A stretch of DNA of 64,000 bases from UBA9926 sp023261215 (GTDB lineage: Bacteria; Pseudomonadota; Gammaproteobacteria; Pseudomonadales; Azotimanducaceae). Under the pieces are notes generated by a model, which did no database searches, was not told the origin of the DNA, and saw nothing but the letters and a program-made list of their open reading frames with translations. The stretch is from NCBI GenBank assembly GCA_038136035.1, contig JAYPYV010000006.1, forward strand, positions 28,659 through 92,658, read 5' to 3'. The translations under genes and the position numbers were made by a program. Of the stretch, positions 26,756-35,932 are shown piece by piece (the stretch's first letter is position 1; the number at the start of each line of letters is the position of its first letter).

Positions 26756-26915
26756 GAAACGAACTGTGAACGGTTTGAGTGCAGGAGATGTTCGCACAGC
26801 TCTCTTTCAGCGTCACGAGTCTGCGCAATAGGCCGCTTTCGCTCAGCGCAGAGCTGGACAACAAGAATCGGTCAACGCAGATTATCAAAGGCTAAAAATT
26901 TGGAGGCGTGAGCCG

Positions 26916-27854
26916 CTAGTCCTCGATGACAAGCGCGATCCCAAGCGCGCAGGGGATGAGCAAGAGCCAAAGCGCGACGGCGTGTCCAAGTACGCGGCGC
27001 CCCATTGTCTTTATAGCTGTCCGATCGACTTGCATGCCAATGAAGAACAACGCTGCGACTAACAGGCTGTGGCTGACGTCGCTGATGACGGAGCGCGCCG
27101 ACGCTGTCAGTGGTGTGAACGAGCCGATGATCGAGGCAACGACGAACAGCAACACAAAGTAGGGGATTTGGATGCGCCCACCAGGTTGATTAAGACGAAA
27201 GCTCAACAGCAAGAGCAGTGGGATTAACCATAAAGTTCGCGTGAGCTTGACGATGGTCGCGGTATCAGTGGCTTGGGCGCCATACGTTTTCGCAGCGCCA
27301 ACCACGGAGGACGTATCGTGAATGGCAAGCGCAGCCCAGACACCGAATTGGTTCTGAGAGAGCTCGAGGACGCTGCCTATCCAAGGAAAGAGCACCAGAG
27401 CAATCATGTTAAGGAAGAAAACAACGCCGAGTGCGCAGGCGGTTTCTTCGGCTTTGGCGCCAATGAGTGGCGAAACTGAGCTGATGGCGGTGCCCCCGCA
27501 AATGGCCGTGCCGCTGGTGATCAGGGTTCGATCGGTCGAAGACAAACCGAAGAGACTCGCGAGCAAGAGGCCCAAACCCGAGGCGAGTAAAATATAGAGC
27601 GCGCCAACGCCGAGATACATTCCCCCCGTGGATATCACCTCTTTCATCGCGATGTTGAATCCCAGTAACACAATGGCGCTTTGAAGACAGATTCGCGCGA
27701 ATCGCTCAATATCAAAAACGCCATGGGACTTACCAAGGGCAAATGCGAAGCTCGAGCCCGCAACCAGCGCAACCGCAGGAGGCGCCGCGATGATCAAGCC
27801 AATCAATAGGCCGAGCATGAGCAGGCGCTTAGAAAAGTTGGAAATCTGAAGCAT
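26916..27854 (-). CDS. YeiH-family (UPF0324) putative sulfate exporter
   Basis: 312-residue membrane protein with about ten hydrophobic segments. SAIVLLGFNIAMKEV, TSGTAICGGTAISSVSPLI, ALGVVFFLNMIALVLFP and WAALAIHDTSSVVGAA are characteristic of the YeiH family of predicted exporters. Transport substrate is not experimentally certain for the family. It lies ten bases after the RND exporter gene on the same strand, so the two may be co-transcribed. Confidence 0.88.
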   Translation of the reverse strand: MLQISNFSKRLLMLGLLIGLIIAAPPAVALVAGSSFAFALGKSHGVFDIERFARICLQSAIVLLGFNIAMKEVISTGGMYLGVGALYILLASGLGLLLASLFGLSSTDRTLITSGTAICGGTAISSVSPLIGAKAEETACALGVVFFLNMIALVLFPWIGSVLELSQNQFGVWAALAIHDTSSVVGAAKTYGAQATDTATIVKLTRTLWLIPLLLLLSFRLNQPGGRIQIPYFVLLFVVASIIGSFTPLTASARSVISDVSHSLLVAALFFIGMQVDRTAIKTMGRRVLGHAVALWLLLIPCALGIALVIED

Positions 27855-27864
27855 GTGGATTTAG

Positions 27865-30253
27865 TTACGCGCGAAGGCGTGGATGCCCTAATGACTTGAG
27901 CAGGAAGGGTAACACCGAAAGACTGATGATCAGTAACATGCTAATCGCCAGCGTCAGCAACAGACCGATGGATGCCGCACCACCGTGGGGGCTAAACGAA
28001 AGTGAGAAAAATGTGCCGCAGGTCGTCAGCCCGCTAATGATCACCGCCCGATGAGTGGCTTCTGTTGCTCGGGAGGTGCTGGGGTTTTCGTATCGGTGAA
28101 CCAGGTGAATCCCAGTATCGACACCCAGGCCAATCACCAGTGGGATCATCAAGATATTCGCCATGTTGAGGCTGAGTCCCATCGTTTGAGCGATACCCAA
28201 GGTATAGATCATCGTCAATCCGATCGGCACCATCACAAGAAGAACGGGCGTCAAACGTCTGAAATACAGGAAAAGCAGCAGCAAAACAATGAAGAGTGTG
28301 GTCACGATGGCTTGAGCAAAGGCATCAACCACGACCTGCCCAATGCCCCATTCCACCATGGTTCTACCCGCCGCTTCCGCTCGCACTGAGCGAACATCTG
28401 CCACGAATCGATCGCTGCGCGTTCGATCGGTCAANNNNNNNNNNNNNNNNNNNNNNNNNNNNNNNNNNNNNNNNNNNNNNNNNNNNNNNNNNNNNNNNNN
28501 NNNNNNNNNNNNNNNNNNNNNNNNNNNNNNNNNNGAGCGACTCGCTAACGTAGTCCTTGACCATCTGATTTGCGGCTTGCGTTTCACTTGGGTCCGACTG
28601 CGTCGGTGCCAAGATTTCGATATCTAGATATTTCGTCTCGAGATCGGCGAGAACGCCTGCTTTGGCCTCGCCCTCGCTGGGGACCAAATCCCCTGGTGTG
28701 GTGACGGATGCGACAGTCGCCTTCTGTTCGAGTAAGTGCCTCAAGCGATCCGCTTCTTCCGTATTCCCGGCTAGCAGCTGGATACTATAGTCTGTACCGA
28801 GGCCGGCCTCTTGCAGTTTGACAAGCGCGCGCATGGCTGGCGAGTCAGCATCACGCATGCTGAGCACACTGTAGTTGAAGTTCATCGCCATGGATAAAGC
28901 CAGCAGCAGCGGGGCGCCGATCAAGATGCCCTGAGCAATGACTTGGGTTGGCCAAAAGCCTGTCTTCGCACCTTGCTGCGATCTGGCCGGATGACGAGGT
29001 TGCTGACGCTGAGTCCAATAGAGGCAAGCTGAGGGAATAAAAAGTAACGTGAGCAACAGCGCGATCACCATGCCGCAAGCAGAGATGAGCCCCAATTCAG
29101 CAAGACCGCGATAAGACGTGGGCACAAACGACAGGAACGCAATGGCAGAGGTCACGGTGCAGAGCGCAAGCGCTGGCGATGTGTCACGGAATGCATGGCT
29201 GAGCGAGGCGCGATCGATTCGACCCTCTGCCATGGCTCGCAAGACGTAGTGAACAGAAAAATCGATGCCAAGCCCAAAAAACATCACCACAAACAGCATG
29301 GACAAAGTGTTAAACGAGCCCACGATCATCGTTGCGAGCCCGAGCGTGAGTGACGTGCCTAGTAGGAGCTTAACGAAGATGATGGTGATGAGGGGCCATG
29401 ACCGAAGACCAAGGCCAAGGATCAGCAACAAGAGAATGAGTGATAGGAGGCCTGCGATCTCGATACCCGAAAGCGCTGCACCTATCTCTTCGTGCGCGAG
29501 GACCACTTCCCCGGTGAGCGCTATCTCAACCTCGCCGGCTTTGACAAAGGGCGCGATTAACGATTCGAGTGAGGCGACGATCTCGGCATTGGGCAATGGC
29601 TGATCGAGTTTCTGGATACCCTGCACCACGATGAGTTCAGTGAACGATGTTTGGTCGGGGTCAACGAGCGGATAGAAGGCTGAGAAATCGCCTGGCGATT
29701 CATGTTCGAACATATCCAGACCGCTGCTGAGAGAGATTGGCAGCGGCAGACCTGGGTTTGCGGTGACGAAATCCGCGATGGTCAGCGCAAGATTATTCAA
29801 ACTGGCCTCGTCGGCCAAACGAAGCATGCTGGGGTAGTTGTAGTCAGCCCCTTTCTTCCATTCTTTAAGTTGATCAAGGCTAAGAAAATACAGCTTGTGA
29901 GTTTCAATAAAGGGATCAACCCCCGGCGCAAAGACAGAGGAAAAGGTGCCGCTTGTCCTCAGAACGCCGGATAAGTCGCGGGCGGTCTGCGCTACGATCC
30001 GCGCGTTGTCTCCCGTGATCACCACCAGCGCGGTTTGCTGAAACTGCGGGAAGTCACGCTTGAAGCGCTCATTGGCTTGATACCAATCAAGGTGCGTATC
30101 TGGACGGATCAGCTGTCCAAGGTCTGAATTCAAACTGCCCCATTTTAAAAAAGTGGCGAGAGACAATAAGGCCATGGCGACCGTCACCCAGACGATTTGC
30201 GCGTTCCACTTGGAAACGAACCACCACCAGCGTTCAGTCAGTTGCGCCATCAT
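27865..30253 (-). CDS. MMPL/RND-family exporter (HpnN-like), interrupted by assembly gap
   Basis: Large RND-superfamily membrane protein of about 795 residues including the gap. The N-terminal half has one helix, a periplasmic domain and a sterol-sensing-like block with GLGIDFSVHYVLRAMAEG; the C-terminal half repeats it with GLGVDTGIHLVHRYENP. Family members export or shuttle lipids such as hopanoids or mycolates; the substrate here is unknown. The two halves lie in different frames only because the 100-N gap has arbitrary length, so I treat them as one gene. Start ATG 30253 (MMAQLTERWWW) lies eight bases after the glycosyltransferase stop. Confidence 0.85.
28435..28534. other. Assembly gap (100 N) inside the RND exporter
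   Basis: Placeholder gap in the second periplasmic domain. Open reading frames approach from both sides (YVSESL upstream, LTDRTRSDRF downstream on the minus strand). No repeats flank it. Confidence 0.95.
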
Positions 30254-30260
30254 GGTGGAT

Positions 30261-31424
30261 CTAGCCTGCGGCAAGCTGCGTCAGTTGCCGGTCTTGAGCG
30301 CTGATCTCTCGATAGAGCGCCAGCAGTTGAGTCGCGCATTCAGCATGGCTGCGACCTCGCGCAGCCATCAGGTTGTGCTTCCCCATTTCGGCACGCTGAA
30401 CGTCATTGCTGAGCACTTGGTTTAGACGTTCAGTCAGAGCCTCGGATGAGGGCCCTTCAAAAAAAGCGTGCGCTTGCACGGGAAGTTCGCGCAAGGCACT
30501 GGTGCTTGATCGGTGCAATAGGACAGGGCAACCCATGGCCATGGCTTCGAGTGCGCTCATGCCTTCAAGTTCGACGGTACTGGCTTGGATAAAAACATCA
30601 CTTTGTCGATAAAGGGCCAGAAGTTCGTCGTCTGAACAGGGTCCGATGTTAGCTTTAACACCTCGAGCCTTCGCCAACCGTTGCAGGCGGTCTTTTCTAG
30701 GGCCTGAGCCGACAATTCTTAACTCGCATCGATCGCGATGGCCAGATTGAGCGACAGCTTCGATGATCAGATGTTGCTGTTTCTCGGGCGCAAGGCGACC
30801 CACATTCAGCAGGCGAAAAGGGGCCTCCGCGGGTCTTGGCTGCCGCGGTTGGCTGTCAAAGAATTGGTCTGTGATCCCGTTGGAGATGACTGTGATCGGG
30901 GTCTTTGTGCCATGCCGACGGAGGAGATCGGCCGCAAAGTGAGAGGGCGCAATCACATGGTCGGCCGCATTATAAAAGGCCCATACAAACAGACGATAAA
31001 GGGTAGGCACCAGCGCCGGACCACCGAGGCCCAGATTTTGAAGAATGTTCTCTGGTTGAACGTGATAAGAACTGATTACGGGCACACCCGCTCTGCGCGC
31101 GGCTCGAATGGCAGCAAACGCCAGAAAGAACGGGTATTGGACATGCAATACATCGATGGACCGCATGAGCTCGTCTAAGCGGGCGCTGTTGGGCTTCGCC
31201 ACCGGGGCTTGCATACGATCGATGATGCGATTCACGAAAGGAATGGAAACTTTCTCGAACAAGACTGCGCCGTCGGGTGTGTCGTCACCCGTCGATGCGG
31301 TCATCAGGATTCGAAAGTCGACCTGATCTGAGAGCGCTGCAACGAACCGCCTGGCCGACACAACGGTGCCGTTGAAAGGAAGGTCCCAAGGATCGACGAC
31401 CATGCCCACTTTCAATTTGTTCAT
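30261..31424 (-). CDS. Glycosyltransferase family 4
   Basis: GT-B fold glycosyltransferase of 387 residues. MNKLKVGMVVDPWDLPFNGT and VLHVQYPFFLAFAAI are in the N-terminal domain; NVGRLAPEKQQHLIIEAV, IVGSGPRKDRL and the acidic EGMSALEAMAMGCPVL donor-binding motif are in the C-terminal one. Likely makes a glycolipid or envelope glycan; sugar and acceptor unknown. ATG 31424 is chosen with GGACGTG upstream. Its stop lies just before the RND exporter start. Confidence 0.88.
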   Translation of the reverse strand: MNKLKVGMVVDPWDLPFNGTVVSARRFVAALSDQVDFRILMTASTGDDTPDGAVLFEKVSIPFVNRIIDRMQAPVAKPNSARLDELMRSIDVLHVQYPFFLAFAAIRAARRAGVPVISSYHVQPENILQNLGLGGPALVPTLYRLFVWAFYNAADHVIAPSHFAADLLRRHGTKTPITVISNGITDQFFDSQPRQPRPAEAPFRLLNVGRLAPEKQQHLIIEAVAQSGHRDRCELRIVGSGPRKDRLQRLAKARGVKANIGPCSDDELLALYRQSDVFIQASTVELEGMSALEAMAMGCPVLLHRSSTSALRELPVQAHAFFEGPSSEALTERLNQVLSNDVQRAEMGKHNLMAARGRSHAECATQLLALYREISAQDRQLTQLAAG

Positions 31425-31586
31425 GTGAATCACGTCCTTCACGATCTGACCAACAGGCGGCTGTATGGCGTTCAGTTTCAAAGGGCGAGCGTGTCAAAGT
31501 TCGTGGTGCGTTGGATCCTCAGACTTGGTCCCGGCACCGCCTTTGAATGGGGCATAATAGCGAGAGTTTTATAAGAGATCACGATC

Positions 31587-32399
31587 TTGCTGATCAGCGT
31601 CATTTTCACAACCTACAATTCGCCTGCGTGGCTTGAGAAGGTGCTCTGGGGCTTTCACGCCCAGTCAGATCGCGGATTCGAAATTGTGATCGCTGATGAT
31701 GGCTCGGGCGAAGCAACGCGCACCGTGATTGAAGCATTTAAGCGGGAGTCAGACCTCTCAGTACAGCATGTTTGGCATCCAGACGATGGCTTCCAGAAGT
31801 GCCGAATCTTGAACAAAGCGGTCGTGGCAGCCAAAGGCGAGTATTTGGTGGTGACGGACGGAGATTGTGTGCCCCGTTCGGATTTTGTGTCTGTTCACCG
31901 TCAACATGCGGAACCCGGCTGCTTCTTGAGCGGCGGCTATTTCAAGCTCCCTTTGGTCACAAGCAAAGCGATTTCTCGGGACGACATCGAGTCTGGTCGC
32001 TGTTTTGATAAAGCCTGGTTGCGGCAATCCGGTGTGCCTGCTTCCACCAATTTCATGAAACTCACCGCTACGCCCTGGACGTCGAGGTGGCTTAATCGAT
32101 TGACACCCACCAAGAGCACTTGGAATGGGCACAATGCATCTGCCTGGAAGTCGGATGCCCTCTCAGTCAATGGATTTGATGAGCGATTGCAATATGGTGG
32201 CCTTGATCGAGAATTTGGCGAGCGCTTGGTCAATCTCGGCATCAGACCCAAACAAATTCGTTACAGCGCGATTACCGTCCATTTGGATCACCCTCGAGGC
32301 TATGCATCCGAAGAGGGTTGGGCAGCCAACCACGCCATACGCAAACACGTTCGTGATCATAAGGTGATCGAAACGCCAAACGGGATCCGACAGCTTTAA
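31587..32399 (+). CDS. Glycosyltransferase family 2 with galactosyltransferase-type C-terminus
   Basis: 270-residue GT-A enzyme. SVIFTTYNSPAWLEKVL, VIADDGSGEATR and the metal-binding VVTDGDCVPR lie in the nucleotide-sugar domain; WNGHNASAWKSDALSVNGFDERLQYGGLDREFGERL matches the C-terminal glycosyltransferase 7C region found in beta-galactosyltransferase-like LPS enzymes. It starts with TTG 31587 after AAGAGA; no ATG fits. It is divergent from the GT4 gene. Confidence 0.86.
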   Translation: MLISVIFTTYNSPAWLEKVLWGFHAQSDRGFEIVIADDGSGEATRTVIEAFKRESDLSVQHVWHPDDGFQKCRILNKAVVAAKGEYLVVTDGDCVPRSDFVSVHRQHAEPGCFLSGGYFKLPLVTSKAISRDDIESGRCFDKAWLRQSGVPASTNFMKLTATPWTSRWLNRLTPTKSTWNGHNASAWKSDALSVNGFDERLQYGGLDREFGERLVNLGIRPKQIRYSAITVHLDHPRGYASEEGWAANHAIRKHVRDHKVIETPNGIRQL

Positions 32400-32417
32400 A
32401 TCTATCCCCAACCCTCG

Positions 32418-33476
32418 CTACAACGCGCTCATTCGCTCGTAAAGTGCGCACAAGGTCTGTGCTTCGTGGCGGACATCAAACCTGGCCAAGACGTCAGCTC
32501 GAGCAGCCTTTGCTAAGCGCGCCCGAAGTTCGGGATCTGACATCAACGTTGACAGCGCTGTGCGGGTCGCTTCGACATCATCAATGGGAACCAGGAGACC
32601 ATTTTGTTCATGCTGAACAATATCGGGCCAGGCACCGGCCATAGAGGCCAATACCGCGGTTCCCGAACCCATGGCCTCCAACACCGTCAAGCCATAGCCC
32701 TCATTGCGACTCAACGCGGTCACGATGTCCGCATGGCGGAAGTAAGCAGGCAGCGTGGCAAAAGGTTGTAGTCCGGTGAACTTAACACGGTCCAGCAGGC
32801 CTTCCCGGTCTAATTCAGCCTTTAGCCGCTGCACGAAGCTGAGGTCCTCCTTCTTGATCTCGCCAACGACCAGGATGCCCCACTCGGGTTGAATTTTGAG
32901 CAAGGGGATCGCGGCTTCAATGAGAATATCTACGCCTTTTTGATGTCGAACGCGTCCTAGAATACAAATTTGGTGAGTCGCCGGAAAAACGTGGCGCTTG
33001 GGCGGCAGGCCTGGATTGCGTGGAACAAATCGTTCGGTATCTACGCCATGGGGAATCAGCTGATGAGGCGGGACGTTTAAGTAACTCGCGGCCGCCGTGC
33101 AGGTTGAAATCACGCAGTGCATTTGGGCCATGAGCCAGCGGGTAAAGCGGCTGTGACGCCGTTGGGCGGTGGAGGTGAAAAGAACACGCAGAGTCTTTGC
33201 GCCCAGGGTTTTCAACAAGAGGGCTTGCACCATCTCGATGTTGCGTCGCGCATGGAACACCACAGGGTGACTGACCGCGGCGGCCTGCCTGAGTAATTTG
33301 AGAGCACCGAAGAACGAGACCGTCTGAGCATCGGCCGGCATATGGGCGGCCCCCAAAATGACAACATGGGTTTGGCCGATCTGATGCGGGAGAACCTGCA
33401 ACAGGGTCGAGGTCACGCCGGAAAAACGACGATTGCCATTGCCCAGTATCACGTTTGGGAGGGCCGGATGCGTCAC
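32418..33476 (-). CDS. Glycosyltransferase family 4 (LPS core type)
   Basis: 352-residue GT-B enzyme. RRFSGVTSTLLQVL near the start resembles WaaG/LpcC-like mannosyltransferases; ICILGRVRHQKGVDILIEAA, VGEIKKEDLSFVQRL and SRNEGYGLTVLEAMGSGTAVLAS are the donor-binding region. Likely LPS core or similar glycan assembly (inference). It starts at GTG 33476 and converges with the GT2 gene 18 bases away. Confidence 0.86.
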   Translation of the reverse strand: MTHPALPNVILGNGNRRFSGVTSTLLQVLPHQIGQTHVVILGAAHMPADAQTVSFFGALKLLRQAAAVSHPVVFHARRNIEMVQALLLKTLGAKTLRVLFTSTAQRRHSRFTRWLMAQMHCVISTCTAAASYLNVPPHQLIPHGVDTERFVPRNPGLPPKRHVFPATHQICILGRVRHQKGVDILIEAAIPLLKIQPEWGILVVGEIKKEDLSFVQRLKAELDREGLLDRVKFTGLQPFATLPAYFRHADIVTALSRNEGYGLTVLEAMGSGTAVLASMAGAWPDIVQHEQNGLLVPIDDVEATRTALSTLMSDPELRARLAKAARADVLARFDVRHEAQTLCALYERMSAL

Positions 33477-33644
33477 ACCAAGGTCTCTTTGAATCCTCCC
33501 AAGAGCATAGGTGAATTAGCGCTAGAATCCCACGGGTTGGGTGATTCGCCGGGTCTTGCGTGATGGTTCCGCAGGGGGCCCCAAAAAAGAAAGAACCGTG
33601 TTGCTCATTGAACGGTGACTCGTCAGTGCGCGAAGGCAAAGATC

Positions 33645-33854
33645 ATGATCAGGCACTTAACCGTTTTTTGGGACGCGCGGGATTGCGCGGAGAGAGATGG
33701 ACCTTTAGCCGTGACGGACGCTATTCAAGCCGCAGTGCGGTCTCGCACACCGTGGTTGTCGTCGGGTCTTGCTGAAAGAGCGATCGATCATCTGCTCTTG
33801 CCGCTCGTCATCCATCGCGAACGCTCAACGGCTCGAGATTGCTCAAACCGATGA
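33645..33854 (+). CDS. Possible small hypothetical protein
   Basis: In the 427-base space between the GT4 and VOC genes a 69-codon frame starts at ATG 33645, with GAAGG upstream, and reads MIRHLTVFWDARDCAERDG, later IQAAVRSRTPWLSSGLAERA. Composition is protein-like but I recognise no family. It could be a decayed remnant. Nothing else is seen in this space. Confidence 0.25.
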   Translation: MIRHLTVFWDARDCAERDGPLAVTDAIQAAVRSRTPWLSSGLAERAIDHLLLPLVIHRERSTARDCSNR

Positions 33855-33903
33855 GGCTGTTATGCTCGAGTCAGCGTGTGGGCAAGGTCTAGGAGTGGAC
33901 TGA

Positions 33904-34590
33904 ATGAATCTTGCGAAGCCTTGTATTGACGTGGGCCTTTATTGCCGCGAGCGAGAGGCCATGATGGACTTTTGGCAGACCTCTGTGGGACTGGGATTCG
34001 AAGGTCTTTTGAAATTGGGTGGAGGCGCTCAACAATGGCGGCATGAGATGAATGGCTCGATCCTAAAGCTCAATCATCGCCTAGACCCGTTGCCCGAAGC
34101 GCCGCCGGCGGGATATGACGGACTGATCGTGACTGATGAAACGGTGGATGAACCTGTCACGATGCTCGACCCGGAAGGAAATCGTGTCACCTTGGTTCAA
34201 CCCGGATTTGAAGGGATCGACCAGATCGCGATTGAAATGGCGGTGTCAAACGTGGATGAACATCGGGCGTTCATGCGTCGGGTGTTGGGTTGCCAGCAGG
34301 TTTCCGAGCGGCATATGAAATGGGGCGAGACGAGTTTCTTTCTCTCAACCGCAACCGTCCCGGCCCGAGCGCAAGGCGCCGCGCTGGCGGCACCAGGCTT
34401 TCGCTATGTCACGGTTCAGGTTTGGGACGTGGACGTTGAGCATGAGGCAGCGCTGCGCGGTGGGGCAGCGGAAGGCATGGCACCAACGACGCTGGGGGAA
34501 ACCGCTCGGATATCGTTTATAAAAGACCCTGACGACAATTGGATTGAGATATCGCAGCGGGCATCCTTAACGGGCTCCCTGTCAGCCTGA
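33904..34590 (+). CDS. VOC (glyoxalase/extradiol dioxygenase fold) family protein
   Basis: 228-residue protein with two vicinal-oxygen-chelate modules. Module one starts IDVGLYCREREAMMDFW and contains MLDPEGNRVTLVQPG; module two starts IAIEMAVSNVDEHRAFM and ends FIKDPDDNWIEISQRA. Members include glyoxalases and ring-cleavage dioxygenases. The metal-binding Glu is plausible in the last motif, but I cannot assign a reaction. It precedes the nitronate-monooxygenase-like gene by 61 bases. Confidence 0.78.
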   Translation: MNLAKPCIDVGLYCREREAMMDFWQTSVGLGFEGLLKLGGGAQQWRHEMNGSILKLNHRLDPLPEAPPAGYDGLIVTDETVDEPVTMLDPEGNRVTLVQPGFEGIDQIAIEMAVSNVDEHRAFMRRVLGCQQVSERHMKWGETSFFLSTATVPARAQGAALAAPGFRYVTVQVWDVDVEHEAALRGGAAEGMAPTTLGETARISFIKDPDDNWIEISQRASLTGSLSA

Positions 34591-34651
34591 ACGGGCTGTC
34601 CATCGAGCCATTAAAAGGCACAAGACAATGATGATGAAGTGAGGGCTTTCA

Positions 34652-35794
34652 ATGAAATCACCGATTTGTGAACAACTGGGTATCGACTTTCCGCTGATAG
34701 CGTTTACCCACTGTCGAGATGTGGTTTGCGCCGTGTCTAAGGCGGGCGGAATGGGCGTCTTGGGCGCAGCAGGCTACTCTCCAGAGCAGTTGGAAATTGA
34801 ACTCAAGTGGATCGACGACCACATCGACGGCAAACCCTACGGTTTGGACCTCATTGTGCCGAGTTCAATGGCCAATAAAGACGAGTCGCTGTCTCGCGAG
34901 GAACTGCACAACTTGGTGCCTGGCGAACACAAAGCGTTCGCGGCTTCGATTTTGGCTCAACACAATATTGACACTGTGGATCTTTACGAGACCCGGGCTG
35001 GTGGAGGCGGCGGTGGCTTTCTAGGCGAATCGCGCGCCGCAAATGTACTCGACATTGCCTTTTCTCACCCGATTCGAATGATCGTCAACGCGCTTGGGGT
35101 ACCCCCGGCTTACATGCTCGAATTGGGTAAACGCCATGGCGTGCCAGTCGGCGCGCTCGTCGGGTCGAAGCAGCACGCCATTAAGCAGGCCGAAGTGGGT
35201 GTCGATATCCTGATCGTTTCTGGGACTGAAGCCGGTGGGCATTGCGGCGAGGTCTCAACCATGGTTTTAGTGCCGGAGGTCGCTGAGGCGGTGGCCGAAT
35301 TTAAGGATGTTTCGATTTTAGCGGCTGGAGGGATTGTGACGGGACGTCAGATGGCGGCTGCCATGGCCATGGGTGCCCACGGGGCTTGGTGTGGTTCAGT
35401 CTGGTTGACGACCCAAGAAGCGGAAACCGCACCGGTCATCAAAGAAAAATTGTTAGCAGCGAGCTCCAATCAGACCGTGCGATCAAAGAGCAGAACCGGC
35501 AAATATTCCAGGCAAATACGATCGCCGTGGACGGACGCCTGGGAGTCAAGTGACGATGCGCCCGATCCATTACCCATGCCGCTACAGTCATTGGTGAGTG
35601 AGCCCGCGTTGTCAAAAGTCGCAAAACTCGCGGAGACGGGGCATCAAGGCGCGCGGCAATTAGCGACTTATTGGGTGGGGCAGGGGGTTGGCATGATGAC
35701 TCAATCCCTTTCTGCGCGTCAGGTGGTTTACGATTTCATGGAAGATTTTCTGAAGGCCTCTGAGCGGCTGAACGGATTTGTTGACGACGCCTGA
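34652..35794 (+). CDS. Nitronate monooxygenase family flavoprotein
   Basis: 380-residue FMN TIM barrel of the 2-nitropropane dioxygenase family. Features are CEQLGIDFPLIAF, AVSKAGGMGVLGAAGYSP, VDILIVSGTEAGGHCGEVSTMVLVPEV and ILAAGGIVTGRQMAAAMAMGAHGAW. Homologues oxidise nitronates or act as quinone or enoyl reductases, so substrate stays open. A glycine-rich loop GGGGGGFLG is notable. Catabolic context fits. Confidence 0.85.
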   Translation: MKSPICEQLGIDFPLIAFTHCRDVVCAVSKAGGMGVLGAAGYSPEQLEIELKWIDDHIDGKPYGLDLIVPSSMANKDESLSREELHNLVPGEHKAFAASILAQHNIDTVDLYETRAGGGGGGFLGESRAANVLDIAFSHPIRMIVNALGVPPAYMLELGKRHGVPVGALVGSKQHAIKQAEVGVDILIVSGTEAGGHCGEVSTMVLVPEVAEAVAEFKDVSILAAGGIVTGRQMAAAMAMGAHGAWCGSVWLTTQEAETAPVIKEKLLAASSNQTVRSKSRTGKYSRQIRSPWTDAWESSDDAPDPLPMPLQSLVSEPALSKVAKLAETGHQGARQLATYWVGQGVGMMTQSLSARQVVYDFMEDFLKASERLNGFVDDA

Positions 35795-35932
35795 TGGCGC
35801 GCTCGTCTGGCGTCGAGCGAAGCGTCCGTGTCCTCAGCGGAAGCCAAAAAGTAGCGAGAAAAAATAAACATCCAGCTGAGCATAAGCCAGCAGAAGATCA
35901 GCGAGAATCAAACGCGAAGGAGAGGATGAAAA

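Noticed and set aside
27865..30253. Frameshifted RND transporter
   Set aside because: The change of frame coincides with the 100-N placeholder, whose length is arbitrary; both parts match consecutive regions of one family.
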